Source: JAHDHW01 sp963793295 (GTDB lineage: Bacteria; Bacteroidota; Bacteroidia; Chitinophagales; Saprospiraceae). From it: a DNA stretch of 64,000 nt. How positions within the stretch are numbered: the stretch's first letter is position 1; each line of letters starts with the position of its first letter. A model generated the notes under the pieces. That model saw only the letters and a list, made by a program, of their open reading frames with translations. It did not search any database and was not told the origin of the DNA. A program made the translations under genes and the position numbers. Positions 18,286 through 27,199 of this stretch are shown here, in pieces. The stretch spans positions 1 to 64,000 of the forward strand of contig CAWBZX010000013.1 in the NCBI GenBank assembly GCA_963793295.1. The letters run 5' to 3'.

Positions 18286-18363
18286 GAAAAGTAATTTTTT
18301 TAGTTATAATATAATTTAACCAGTCTCGAAAAGAACATCCTTTGAATAGTAAGAAGGAGTAAG

Positions 18364-18969
18364 TCACTTTCCAGAATCCAAATAATTCGCTTCTAAAATC
18401 ACTCTCAATTTGCGTTTTCCGTTTTGTAAAAAGCTTTTCACCTGTTTAACAGAATATTCTGTTTTCTCCTCTATTTCTTTATAACTCATGTCTTTGTAAA
18501 AGAACAATTCCATGCACTTTTTCTGATCAGGTTTTAACTGCAATAAAGCCGCATGAATCCTATCTTCCTCAGGTTCTTCAATATTAGGACTCGAAAAGTC
18601 TTCATTTTCCACAAAATTTTTAGCTTTTTTTTCTAATTCCTGCCAATCTAAGGGTTGATCAAGTTTTTTGCTTTTTTCACGCAGGTAGGTTAGGCATTGA
18701 TTTTTGGTAACGGTAAACAACCATTTTTTAAACATTTGAATATCAGTGGCCGGTAATTGAGAAAGCATTTTTTCAAAAATAGTCATTGCAATATCTTTGC
18801 TTTCCTCTTTATGTTTGATGTATTTTAAACAAATGCCGTATACCAGGTGTACATATCGGTTGTATAGTTCCCCGACGAATTCCGTTTTACCAGTAGTTTG
18901 ATAACTGGCAATTAGTTGTTCATCTGTATGCTCGCTCAGAGATCGGTATTTATTGAGCTTAAAAATCAT
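18364..18969 (-). CDS. ECF-type RNA polymerase sigma factor
   Basis: A 201-residue sigma-70 family regulator with region 2 (YNRYVHLVYGICLKYIKHKEESKDIAMTIFEKML, which binds core enzyme and the -10 element) and region 4 (LKPDQKKCMELFFYKDMSYKEIEEKTEYSVKQVKSFLQNGKRKL, a helix-turn-helix). It is followed on the same strand by the zinc-finger/TPR membrane protein, forming a typical sigma/anti-sigma pair. The signal and regulon are unknown. Confidence 0.93.
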   Translation of the reverse strand: MIFKLNKYRSLSEHTDEQLIASYQTTGKTEFVGELYNRYVHLVYGICLKYIKHKEESKDIAMTIFEKMLSQLPATDIQMFKKWLFTVTKNQCLTYLREKSKKLDQPLDWQELEKKAKNFVENEDFSSPNIEEPEEDRIHAALLQLKPDQKKCMELFFYKDMSYKEIEEKTEYSVKQVKSFLQNGKRKLRVILEANYLDSGK

Positions 18970-18997
18970 AATGATTCCCTTCTTTCAAGTAAAAATA

Positions 18998-19035
18998 AAA
19001 AATGTGATTAAGAAAAGAATCTTAATCACATTTTT
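18998..19035 (-). terminator. Hairpin terminator after the DUF4837 gene
   Basis: Perfect stem AAAAATGTGATTAAGA / TCTTAATCACATTTTT with a short loop; on the minus strand it ends in a T-rich tail, 23 bases past the DUF4837 stop codon. Confidence 0.85.
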
Positions 19036-19057
19036 ATAACAATAAATTTTCAATAAA

Positions 19058-20146
19058 TTATAACTTGACCGAAGTTAAAATCTTTTCGAGCTGCTGCATA
19101 TAATTTCGCTTTTCTTTTCCTGGAGCATGTATAAAGCCATCTAAATAAAGTATTTCATTGGTTTCAGGAATGATAAAAGCATAACTAATAAAGGGGCCTC
19201 CCATGTAATCGTTTTCAATTTCCCATATTCCGCGTGCTTCTACCGCAAAGTGATTGTCGATTTGCATCGTTTTCAAAAACATAGGCAAATCCACATCATT
19301 AATATACATGAAGGTATTTTCGATTTCAGTGCTGACATATTTTCCCAAACTATTTCGAATTTCTTTAATTCCTTCTTTGCTTAATTGCTTTTGATCGGTG
19401 TATTTGAGCTTATGAATAAAGATATTGCTACTTAAAAAATCTGTTTCTTTTCTCAACCAGAGCGTATGTTTTAGGGAGTCATACATAGCTAAAAAATAAT
19501 CGTCTGGAATATTGAGTTCGGCATTAAATTCTTTTTTTATTTTTTTATTAAAATCATAATTAGATCCAACCTGATAAATATTCGCTTCAATAAAAAGTTC
19601 GTCATTTTCATTGATTTTCTTTGATATTGCCTGATAGTTCTTCTTAATATTTGCCATCAAATCATCATCACTAAATGCAAACTGATAGATTAGAAGTTGC
19701 GGTTTTGCCCATTTATTATGCCCTATTGAAATATTAAAACTTTTATCCTTCTTAGCACGGTTAACCTTCTCCGTCCCCAGATCCTGTTTGATCATTCCAC
19801 TGGTTTCCGATGTATTATTGTTCAGATTACCAATGATAAGGTAGGAACGAAAATTTTTACGCATGGGCACTTCCGTCAAGTCTTTTGGTGTCATATGACG
19901 CAAGTCAAATATTGGTTCAGGTTGTGGCAGTATTAAATAGGCAGAAGATAAATAATATTGAATACTATCTCCTACAGGGCCATCCCAAATTGACTGATCA
20001 GCAATGACTACAATTTCATTCACTTTGCCCATCGCATTAGGGGTAGGTGTAAGTTTATCCCGTACTTCCGCGGAACAACCAAAAAGGAAAACAACAAACG
20101 ATAATAATATGCTTCTGACAATAAGTTTTTTCATAAGTAATTTCAT
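19058..20146 (-). CDS. DUF4837 family lipoprotein
   Basis: A 362-residue lipoprotein: the signal peptide ends in a lipobox (VVFLFGC-S, lipidated Cys near residue 24). The body matches the Bacteroidota family DUF4837 by features such as NEIVVIADQSIWDGPVGD near the mature N-terminus, followed by the PQPEPIFDL and NFRSYLIIGN stretches. Function is unknown. The start may be the ATG at 20146 or the one at 20134 just before the lysines of the signal peptide. A candidate promoter lies immediately upstream and terminators flank it on both sides, so it appears monocistronic. Confidence 0.85.
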   Translation of the reverse strand: MKLLMKKLIVRSILLSFVVFLFGCSAEVRDKLTPTPNAMGKVNEIVVIADQSIWDGPVGDSIQYYLSSAYLILPQPEPIFDLRHMTPKDLTEVPMRKNFRSYLIIGNLNNNTSETSGMIKQDLGTEKVNRAKKDKSFNISIGHNKWAKPQLLIYQFAFSDDDLMANIKKNYQAISKKINENDELFIEANIYQVGSNYDFNKKIKKEFNAELNIPDDYFLAMYDSLKHTLWLRKETDFLSSNIFIHKLKYTDQKQLSKEGIKEIRNSLGKYVSTEIENTFMYINDVDLPMFLKTMQIDNHFAVEARGIWEIENDYMGGPFISYAFIIPETNEILYLDGFIHAPGKEKRNYMQQLEKILTSVKL

Positions 20147-20163
20147 TACGACGACATTTTTTA

Positions 20164-20195
20164 CAAAATTAATAAAATTGCAAACCTTGTTTCAA
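20164..20195 (-). promoter_or_regulatory. Candidate Bacteroidota-type promoter for the DUF4837 gene
   Basis: On the minus strand a -33 TTG (20195-20193) and a -7 TAATTTTG (20171-20164) are separated by 21 bases, close to the TTTG-N19-21-TAnnTTTG consensus. The start codon lies 17 bases beyond the -7 box. Confidence 0.45.
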
Positions 20196-20274
20196 TTCAC
20201 AATCTATTAAAGCAGATGCTAATGAAAAGTTTTTTGGCGTACCTGTTTTATTTGAACATGATCTAATGAACAGT

Positions 20275-20308
20275 AAAAAGCCACCTTCGGTTTTGAAAGT
20301 GGCTTTTT
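20275..20308 (-). terminator. Hairpin terminator after the SRPBCC gene
   Basis: Stem AAAAAGCCAC / GTGGCTTTTT, loop of 14 bases, 24 bases beyond the stop codon of the minus-strand SRPBCC gene. Confidence 0.8.
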
Positions 20309-20331
20309 GCTTTTTGTTCAATTATATTTGT

Positions 20332-21357
20332 TTAGTCAATTACATAATAGATCCGAGTTAACCATTTGGATTGATCAGGTTCTGTACCGGGATCGGTAAC
20401 GTATTCTTCCATGACTACATCAGGCTGTTTTTTGAAAACTGTTTCGGAAGCTTTTCCTAGTCCTTCATGAGCAGACACCAAATTACTATAATCTCCATAG
20501 TAATTATAAACTATGTAATTATCATAAACTTCCGCCTCACCAGGTCCAATATTAATTTTCTTATTTGCTTTCCCTGGATCCGGAATTGGAGAAACCGGAA
20601 TTGCAGCAGCCATATCTGCTAATTGCTTTTCTTCGTCCCACATATAATAAATACCTCTGGGCATACCAGTCATTTGAAATTTATCCTGCGTGATTTTTTG
20701 AATTATTTTGGGATATTTTTCAGTATAAAATTGTTGCATATCTGAAAATTTCACCTTTTCACGGATCGTATAATATTTCGTACCAAGTACTTCAACCGTT
20801 TCAATATTACTATTACTACTTTCACAAATCTTTTTGATACCAGCTAATCCTTGTTCAAAATCCGGTCCCACCAATGGATCCAAATCTTCAAAAGCCAAAA
20901 AATAACGTCCTATGATATTAGCTAAAAGGCCTGCACCGGGAAGCGATTTCATTGCCCAGGTTACTTTTGTTTTTCCATCGCTTTCTTCAAATGTCCACGT
21001 ACCTTCTCCCCTACCCATAAATCCAAAATCCACTTCGGTATTTAGTGTTTTACTAGGAATACTTTTAACAATGGTAAGCTTTCCATTTCCCACAACATCT
21101 CCTGTCCAGGAATAATAACCACCTTCACCCGCTGCTTTGTCCCCATAAACAACTTTCATTGTCGAATCTTTTGCTGCCCAAGCAGACCAGTTCTCCCAGT
21201 TTTTGAGATTGTTGACTTGTTGAAAAACAGCATCAGCAGGTGAATCAATTGTTGTACTTCGCTCAACAGGAGAAGGAGCTGGAAGTATAAAAGAAATAAG
21301 TGAAAAAATAATTACTAAAGCGAGTAATCCAAGTAGGATATTTTTTAAAATTTTCAT
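20332..21357 (-). CDS. SRPBCC (START-like) protein with GyrI-like C-terminal domain
   Basis: A 341-residue protein with one N-terminal membrane helix (KNILLGLLALVIIFSLISFIL), a polyketide-cyclase/START-type SRPBCC ligand-binding domain (about residues 30-170; AVFQQVNNLKNWENWSAWAAKD and WTFEESDGKTKVTWAM are typical) and a second alpha/beta domain from about 185 resembling GyrI/AraC effector-binding domains. Such proteins bind small hydrophobic ligands; no specific role can be given. Terminators lie on both sides, so it is probably transcribed alone. Confidence 0.85.
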   Translation of the reverse strand: MKILKNILLGLLALVIIFSLISFILPAPSPVERSTTIDSPADAVFQQVNNLKNWENWSAWAAKDSTMKVVYGDKAAGEGGYYSWTGDVVGNGKLTIVKSIPSKTLNTEVDFGFMGRGEGTWTFEESDGKTKVTWAMKSLPGAGLLANIIGRYFLAFEDLDPLVGPDFEQGLAGIKKICESSNSNIETVEVLGTKYYTIREKVKFSDMQQFYTEKYPKIIQKITQDKFQMTGMPRGIYYMWDEEKQLADMAAAIPVSPIPDPGKANKKINIGPGEAEVYDNYIVYNYYGDYSNLVSAHEGLGKASETVFKKQPDVVMEEYVTDPGTEPDQSKWLTRIYYVID

Positions 21358-21442
21358 GATTAAAGATTTTTGGTTTTTTAATTAAAACATATTGTGTTTA
21401 TAAGTTTTAATAAATTTAACAAAATGTTTTTAAAAACAAAAA

Positions 21443-21468
21443 CGGCTACGCAAAAAATTACGTAGCCG
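21443..21468 (-). terminator. Hairpin terminator after the MoxR gene
   Basis: Stem CGGCTACG / CGTAGCCG, loop of 10 bases; on the minus strand it is followed by a T-rich run. It lies 29 bases past the MoxR stop codon. Confidence 0.85.
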
Positions 21469-21496
21469 CTTTATATTTTAACGCTTTATCCAAAAA

Positions 21497-22468
21497 TCAG
21501 AAAAGGCTTTCGATGATATTTTCTTCCGTTATGCTTTCCGCTTCCGCTTTATAGTTCCGCACGATTCGGTGTCGTAAAACATATTTGGCAATAGCTTGAA
21601 CATCTGCAATATCGGGAGAATATTTTCCATTGATCGCTGCATTGCATTTTGCTCCCAAAACGAGATATTGCGACGCTCTTGGACCTGCTCCCCATGAAAT
21701 GTAATTATTCACAGTGTCTGTCGCTCTTTCCGTATTCGGACGAGTTTTGGAAGCTAGTGAAACGGCATATTCCAGAACATTATCGGCTATAGGAATTTTA
21801 CGAATCAATTTTTGGAAAAACAAAATCTGATCTGTTGTCACTATGTTTGATAAATCATAATCCGTTTCTGAAGTCGTAGTTTTTACAACTTGAATTTCTT
21901 CATCGTAAGAAGGATAATCAAGTGGAATATTAAACATAAAACGATCCAATTGAGCTTCCGGCAAAGGATAAGTTCCTTCCTGTTCAATTGGATTTTGGGT
22001 TGCTAAAACAAAGAAAGGATTTGGCAATAAATGAGGTATACCACTAACCGTAACCGAGCGCTCCTGCATTGCTTCCAGCAAAGCGGCCTGCGTTTTGGGC
22101 GGTGTACGATTAATCTCATCAGCAAGTACAATATTGGCAAACAGCGGCCCTCGGTTAAATTTGAAATGTCGATCTTCGTCCAATATTTCAGAACCTGTAA
22201 TATCTGAAGGCATCAAATCCGGCGTAAACTGAATTCTTTTAAAATCCAAATCCAGCACATCAGCGATCGTACTTACAAGAAGTGTTTTTGCTAAACCGGG
22301 GACCCCTACTAAAAGGCTGTGCCCATTACTAAATAGAGATATGATAACTGCCTTCACCACTTCGTCCTGACCAACAATAACTTTAGCAATTTCTTTTGAC
22401 AAATCGCGATAGGCCTTTGCTAATCCATCAACTGCTTCAACATCAGATTTGTAGGCTATTTCCTGCAT
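21497..22468 (-). CDS. MoxR-family AAA+ ATPase
   Basis: A 323-residue AAA+ ATPase with Walker A GVPGLAKT (55-62), Walker B VLADEINR, sensor 1 in LATQNPIEQEGTYPLPEAQLDRF and the C-terminal lid. MoxR proteins act as chaperones for von Willebrand factor-type or DUF58 partners and are usually in operons with them. Here no DUF58, VWA or BatA-type gene is next to it, and a terminator follows directly, so the partner must be elsewhere. Confidence 0.94.
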   Translation of the reverse strand: MQEIAYKSDVEAVDGLAKAYRDLSKEIAKVIVGQDEVVKAVIISLFSNGHSLLVGVPGLAKTLLVSTIADVLDLDFKRIQFTPDLMPSDITGSEILDEDRHFKFNRGPLFANIVLADEINRTPPKTQAALLEAMQERSVTVSGIPHLLPNPFFVLATQNPIEQEGTYPLPEAQLDRFMFNIPLDYPSYDEEIQVVKTTTSETDYDLSNIVTTDQILFFQKLIRKIPIADNVLEYAVSLASKTRPNTERATDTVNNYISWGAGPRASQYLVLGAKCNAAINGKYSPDIADVQAIAKYVLRHRIVRNYKAEAESITEENIIESLF

Positions 22469-22676
22469 ATTTTTTTGAATGTTTAAACGATAAAAATCTA
22501 TTTTTTAAGCGTGCGTAAATTTATAAAAATACCTAAGAACTAACGTGTTAATTATACCCTTTGTTTCGCGAGGTCGACAAATTAGGCTTTTTACAGTATA
22601 AACACAAAAACTGATTACATTTGGTGAATGATGACTTTGGTTTGCAGTTCATTGTTTATAGATTTATGACAATAAA

Positions 22677-23390
22677 CTATTCCTCACATTTCCACTCCAT
22701 ACTGGAAAGTTCATACATTTTTTCAGGAAAGGAATAATGCCACCATTCTGTCCGAATGGACTTGAAACCAACGATACCCATCATACTTTTTAAAAGACTG
22801 CGATTCGCGAGTATGGTATCTGAAAAGTTGGTATAAGTATGATGTGCTTCTTTACCAAAAAAATCAAAAGGTGTTCCCATATCCAATTCCTGACCAGTAC
22901 TATCGACAATCGTCAGATCAACTGCTAATCCGCGATTGTGCATAGACCCTTTGCTAGGAGGAGTCACATAACTCGCATTTTGAAATTTATCCCAAAGCCG
23001 CTGTTGAATGGGCAATGGCCGATAACAGTCTAACATTTTAAATCGATAACCATTATTCACCAATACTTTATTTGCTTTGACCAACTGGCTTGCAGCTTCA
23101 TGACGTAAAAAACAGCGACCACAATCATAGAGTTGTTCGTTTACAAAATTATCTGTTGTCGCATATTTCAAATCAAGGATAATGGTTGAATCTAAAGCAC
23201 TCAACTCAACCCATTGCGTAGTATCATAATCAGGGATTACAACGCTTGGTTTTGGTGGATCAACTTTCGGCAGATCAACTGGTTTTATTTCCAGCGTATC
23301 TGAAGCAATCACAGGTGATGAAATTTGTTTTTCCGCATTTTTGCAGGAGAAAAATAAAAGTGCAACAATTAGAAAGTAAAAAAATTTCAT
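22677..23390 (-). CDS. D-alanyl-D-alanine dipeptidase (VanX/DdpX-like, M15D), lipoprotein
   Basis: A 237-residue zinc peptidase with a lipoprotein signal (VALLFFSC-K, Cys near residue 16), so it is probably anchored in the periplasm. It should cleave D-Ala-D-Ala. The zinc and active-site motifs of M15D are present: SMHNRGLAVDLTIVD (S-x-H-x-x-G-x-A-x-D) and EWWHYSF (catalytic Glu and third ligand His). The cysteines in LYDCGRCFLR are common in this family. It is 34 bases downstream of the thioredoxin-like gene. A role in D-Ala-D-Ala salvage or wall turnover is more likely than vancomycin resistance because no vanH/vanA genes are present. Confidence 0.92.
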   Translation of the reverse strand: MKFFYFLIVALLFFSCKNAEKQISSPVIASDTLEIKPVDLPKVDPPKPSVVIPDYDTTQWVELSALDSTIILDLKYATTDNFVNEQLYDCGRCFLRHEAASQLVKANKVLVNNGYRFKMLDCYRPLPIQQRLWDKFQNASYVTPPSKGSMHNRGLAVDLTIVDSTGQELDMGTPFDFFGKEAHHTYTNFSDTILANRSLLKSMMGIVGFKSIRTEWWHYSFPEKMYELSSMEWKCEE

Positions 23391-23424
23391 AAAAAGAGGA
23401 TAGCTGAATCAGTTTGCCTTCATA

Positions 23425-24822
23425 TTATTCTTTAAAAATCTTTTTTAATTCTCTGTCTAAAGCTTTAGAGCGAAGGTTTCGTGCTATAATTTTGCCCTCT
23501 CTATCCAGCAAGACTGTGTGCGGAATACTTTTGACCGAGTAGGTTTGAGCAACGGAATTTTGCCATCCTTTCAAGTCGCTAACGTGTTTCCATTCCAACC
23601 CATCTTTCTCGATAGCTTGTGTCCAACGCTTCATATCCTTGTCAAGGCTTACACTGAGAATTTCAAAGCCCATATCTTTATATTCTTTATAAAGCTTGAC
23701 CACATTAGGATTTTCTTTTCGGCAGGGACCGCACCAGCTTGCCCAAAAATCAATCAGCACAACTTTTCCCCTTAGATCACTTAATGTCAGGTCCTGTCCT
23801 TCTGGCGTTTTCTGTGTAAAATCAGGAGCTTCTGATCCAACCACGAAACTCCTGGATTGTTTCAGTTGGATCTTCAATCGCTGAATAGATGCTTTGTCGG
23901 TAGAGGATTCATATTTCTTTACAAATTGATTGGCAAAACCACTAAATGAAGCATGGTTTTTTGATTGCAATCCAATAACAACGCCACCTAAAGCGTAACG
24001 ATAAGCACGTCCTTCTGAAGGGATTTGATTCAATTTATTCTTGATACTCGATTTCACTTTTTCTGCTTCAAAACCAACAGAAGCCAACGTTTGCGAATAG
24101 TTTTTGAAAGCTTCAAACAGAGCAGGTATATTATTGTAATCCGGACTTTTCAAATCTGCAAATTGAAAAAAGTTATCTACAAAATACTCCACTTCATTGG
24201 TATAAGCCCCTTGATTATTCGGAAAGCTCAGATAAGTATTTAAAGCTGCAATACGAGCTAGAAAAGGGTTTGACTTTTTTAAAGAATCCAACAAATCAAT
24301 TTGCTGTTGATCGATCTTTGCCATGTCCTTTTTGACAATTTCAGCGGCTTCAGGACTTTGTCTTAAGGCATGCATAAATTTTCCATTTTCCACCTGCAAT
24401 TCTTTTTGTCTTTTCCGAACCGTGGTCATTAAAATATCATAACCTTCATTGGCTTTTGAACCATAAATACTCGAAGCCCGCACTCTGGTACAAGTCCCTT
24501 GCATTACCATATCTTTTTCGTCATAAAAAATAATAGGCCGCATTTGGTTGTCAGCATTTCCAACATAATAAAATCGAGGTTCACCAGCGGGAACGGTAAT
24601 CAAAAAACTATCTTTTCCAAGCGTTTTTGCTTCCTCCAATTTATTAAAACCAATACCATTGAATTCGTACAATCCTAAAGGGGCCTTTCCTTCGCATCGG
24701 TTCATCACACAGGTAAGTTGTACATTTTCTTCACCAGGTGTCATTATAGCACTGATTAATTCATCTTGTCCCTTACCAACTAAAGCAAATAATACAAATC
24801 CAAAAGTTACTACTGATTTCAT
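23425..24822 (-). CDS. Secreted TlpA/ResA-like thioredoxin-domain protein
   Basis: A 465-residue exported protein (signal peptide MKSVVTFGFVLFALVGKGQ). The N-terminal 100 or so residues are beta-rich, as in DUF4369-type domains common in Bacteroidota; a helical region follows, and a TlpA-like thioredoxin domain starts near 325 (EAPDFTQKTPEG). Its WCGPC active site has cysteines at about 364 and 367, and the cis-proline is in VKSIPHTVLL. It probably reduces or exchanges disulfides in the periplasm. It precedes the D-Ala-D-Ala dipeptidase gene, which has a conserved Cys pair, but a direct link is only a guess. Confidence 0.88.
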   Translation of the reverse strand: MKSVVTFGFVLFALVGKGQDELISAIMTPGEENVQLTCVMNRCEGKAPLGLYEFNGIGFNKLEEAKTLGKDSFLITVPAGEPRFYYVGNADNQMRPIIFYDEKDMVMQGTCTRVRASSIYGSKANEGYDILMTTVRKRQKELQVENGKFMHALRQSPEAAEIVKKDMAKIDQQQIDLLDSLKKSNPFLARIAALNTYLSFPNNQGAYTNEVEYFVDNFFQFADLKSPDYNNIPALFEAFKNYSQTLASVGFEAEKVKSSIKNKLNQIPSEGRAYRYALGGVVIGLQSKNHASFSGFANQFVKKYESSTDKASIQRLKIQLKQSRSFVVGSEAPDFTQKTPEGQDLTLSDLRGKVVLIDFWASWCGPCRKENPNVVKLYKEYKDMGFEILSVSLDKDMKRWTQAIEKDGLEWKHVSDLKGWQNSVAQTYSVKSIPHTVLLDREGKIIARNLRSKALDRELKKIFKE

Positions 24823-24853
24823 AATTGATCTTTTATTTATAGATTGAAGTTGC

Positions 24854-26992
24854 TCACTTATTTACCAATTCCAAAAAAGCATCTTCGCTTATTATCTCTA
24901 CAGTACCCAAAGCCTGTGCCTTTTTTAGTTTTGAACCGGCTTTTTCGCCTGTAACAAGGATATCAAGATTTGAGCTGACAGCGCTGATATTTTTTGCTCC
25001 GGCTTTTTCTGCCAGTGTTTGCGCTTCTTTCCTGCCCATCTTAAGTAACGTTCCGGTGAACAGAATAGTTTTTCCTATCAAAGGAGCATCAGCTGAAACA
25101 GCTTTTGGAAGGTCGTCTTCCGTTTGCTGCATATTTACACCAAGGCTTTCCATCTCTTGGAGTAAATCAATATTCCGGGGGTTTTTGAAAAATTCAATGA
25201 CATTTTCGGCGACAACCGGCCCGACATCTTTAATACTTGTAAAATCTTCCAGCGTCCAGTGCTGCAATTCCAAAACATGTTTGATTTCTCCTGCAATTAA
25301 TTTGGAAACTTTTTTTCCAAGGTGGTGAATACTCAAACTATGCAGCAACCGACGAATTGGGTTCTTTTTAGCTTTTTCAATGGACGCTTTTAAATTAGCT
25401 GCTGACTTTTCGCCAAATCCTTCCAGCTCTGCGATTGCATCATAATCCAGGCGGTAAATATCCGCTATATTTTTCAACCAACCCAATTCATAGAATCGTT
25501 CGATATAGGACTTTCCAAATCCATCAATATCCATCGCATCTTTTGAAACGTGGAAAATCATTCGCTGCAAATCCTGAGCACCACAAATGCAAGTAGGGCA
25601 ACGCCAGGCTGCTTCGCCTTCCATTCTTACCAACTTAATGGGGGTATCCTGATCATTGATCGGACAAAACTCAGGGAACACTAGTTTTTCTTCTGTTCCA
25701 TCTCGCAATTCCTCCATTGGCTTTACAATATAAGGAATCACATCTCCAGCCCTTTCCACTAAAACGGTATCGCCAATTCGGATATCTTTGCTTGTAATAA
25801 AATCCTCGTTGTGGAGAGAAACCGAAGAGACGGTCACACCTGCCAGTTGAACCGGCTCTAGTTTTGCGACTGGTGTAATAGAACCAATTTTTCCAACCTG
25901 ATATTCAACGTTCAGCAATTTTGTCGTGGCTTGTTTTGCTTTAAATTTAAAAGCAATAGCCCACCGTGGGTGATGATTGGTGTACCCACATTTTTCCTGT
26001 AATTCAAGGCTGTTGACTTTCACCACCATGCCATCGACTTCAAACGGATAATTCTCTCGTTTTTCCTGCCATTCCAAAACATAGTCAATGACTCCTTTAA
26101 TATTTTTTAAAACTTTTTTTTCTTTAGCCGGCACTTTAAATCCCAGTTCTGCTAATAGATTGATGCTTTCATCATGCGTTTTAAACGTGTTTAACAGATT
26201 GTTATTTTCAGTATTGGCAGCGTAACTTAATTGGTACATGAAAGCAACCAGGCCCCGTTTGGCTACTTCACCCGGATCCTTCATTCGCAAACCTCCGGAA
26301 GCAGTATTTCGTGGGTTGGCAAAAAGAGAAAGTCCTTCTTTTTTGCGCTCTTCATTTATTTTTTTAAAAATATCCTTTCGAATCAACACTTCACCTCGAA
26401 CCTCTACTTTAGCCATTTTATATTTTGAAAACTTCGCACGCAAAGGGATCGAACGTATCGCTTTAGCATTATTCGTCATTTCTTCACCAAAAACCCCATT
26501 ACCACGAGTCGCTGCACGCACCAACCGGTCATTTTCATAAACTAATGCAATACTCCCACCGTCGAATTTCGGTTCCACACAATATTCAACATCTGTATTT
26601 TCATTTAGCAAGGTTAGCTTTTTGATTTGCGTATCAAAATCTATCAAGTCATCCGCATTGTAACTATTCGCTAATGACAACATCGGAGCAAGATGCTCAA
26701 CAGATGGAAAATCAGCACTCAAGTCTGTAGAAACCCTTTGTGTTGGTGAATCTGCTGTTATTAATTCTGGGTAAATCGCTTCGAGGTTTTCCAGTTTTTT
26801 ATATAACTGATCGTATTCAAAATCACTAATAACAGGATCGTTTAAAATATAATATCTCCATTCGTGATAAACGATCACATTCTGCAAATCCGCTACCACT
26901 CGAGCCACGTTTTCATTATTTACGACAATATCTCCTTTCAACAATTGTTTTGAAAGATCGAATAAATTCCTTTGTTCCTCTTTTGAATACAT
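24854..26992 (-). CDS. ligA: NAD-dependent DNA ligase LigA
   Basis: Seals nicks in duplex DNA using NAD+. The 712 residues include the Ia domain (WRYYILNDPVISD), the adenylation motif EPKFDGG with Lys142, the OB domain, a zinc-finger region, HhH repeats and the C-terminal BRCT domain (from about residue 635, GKTILFTGTL). The zinc-finger is atypical: Cys443 is in C-P-I-N where C-P-x-C is usual, while the second half reads C-P-T-C-I-C (465, 468, 470); four cysteines remain but arranged differently. All catalytic motifs are intact. No neighbour is functionally linked. Confidence 0.96.
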   Translation of the reverse strand: MYSKEEQRNLFDLSKQLLKGDIVVNNENVARVVADLQNVIVYHEWRYYILNDPVISDFEYDQLYKKLENLEAIYPELITADSPTQRVSTDLSADFPSVEHLAPMLSLANSYNADDLIDFDTQIKKLTLLNENTDVEYCVEPKFDGGSIALVYENDRLVRAATRGNGVFGEEMTNNAKAIRSIPLRAKFSKYKMAKVEVRGEVLIRKDIFKKINEERKKEGLSLFANPRNTASGGLRMKDPGEVAKRGLVAFMYQLSYAANTENNNLLNTFKTHDESINLLAELGFKVPAKEKKVLKNIKGVIDYVLEWQEKRENYPFEVDGMVVKVNSLELQEKCGYTNHHPRWAIAFKFKAKQATTKLLNVEYQVGKIGSITPVAKLEPVQLAGVTVSSVSLHNEDFITSKDIRIGDTVLVERAGDVIPYIVKPMEELRDGTEEKLVFPEFCPINDQDTPIKLVRMEGEAAWRCPTCICGAQDLQRMIFHVSKDAMDIDGFGKSYIERFYELGWLKNIADIYRLDYDAIAELEGFGEKSAANLKASIEKAKKNPIRRLLHSLSIHHLGKKVSKLIAGEIKHVLELQHWTLEDFTSIKDVGPVVAENVIEFFKNPRNIDLLQEMESLGVNMQQTEDDLPKAVSADAPLIGKTILFTGTLLKMGRKEAQTLAEKAGAKNISAVSSNLDILVTGEKAGSKLKKAQALGTVEIISEDAFLELVNK

Positions 26993-27145
26993 CTGTATAA
27001 ATAATTAATAATCCCCTCGATTAAAGGGTAATTTAAACCAACTGACAAACCCTAAAAAATAGCTCGGTAATAAAGTTTGCAAAATAGGAATTATAGAGGA
27101 GTTTCTGAAGTTTTGCAGCCCAAACCATAGCTTTAACTAATAATA

Positions 27146-27180
27146 AAAGGAGGACTTAATTTTTCATTAAACCCTCCTTT
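27146..27180 (-). terminator. Hairpin terminator after the choice-of-anchor V gene
   Basis: Stem AAAGGAGG / CCTCCTTT with an inner TTAAT/ATTAA pairing; on the minus strand it ends in TTTTATTATT. It is 19 bases past the stop codon at 27200. Confidence 0.8.
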
Positions 27181-27199
27181 ATAATGCAGTTAATATTTT

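Noticed and set aside
22616..22623. TACATTTG -7 box on the plus strand
   Set aside because: It matches the consensus, but no plus-strand gene follows and no -33 element is at the right distance; the flanking genes run on the minus strand.
22677..23390. Vancomycin-resistance cluster based on a VanX-like protein
   Set aside because: No vanA/B ligase, vanH dehydrogenase or VanRS genes are present; the lipoprotein dipeptidase is more likely a wall-turnover or salvage enzyme.
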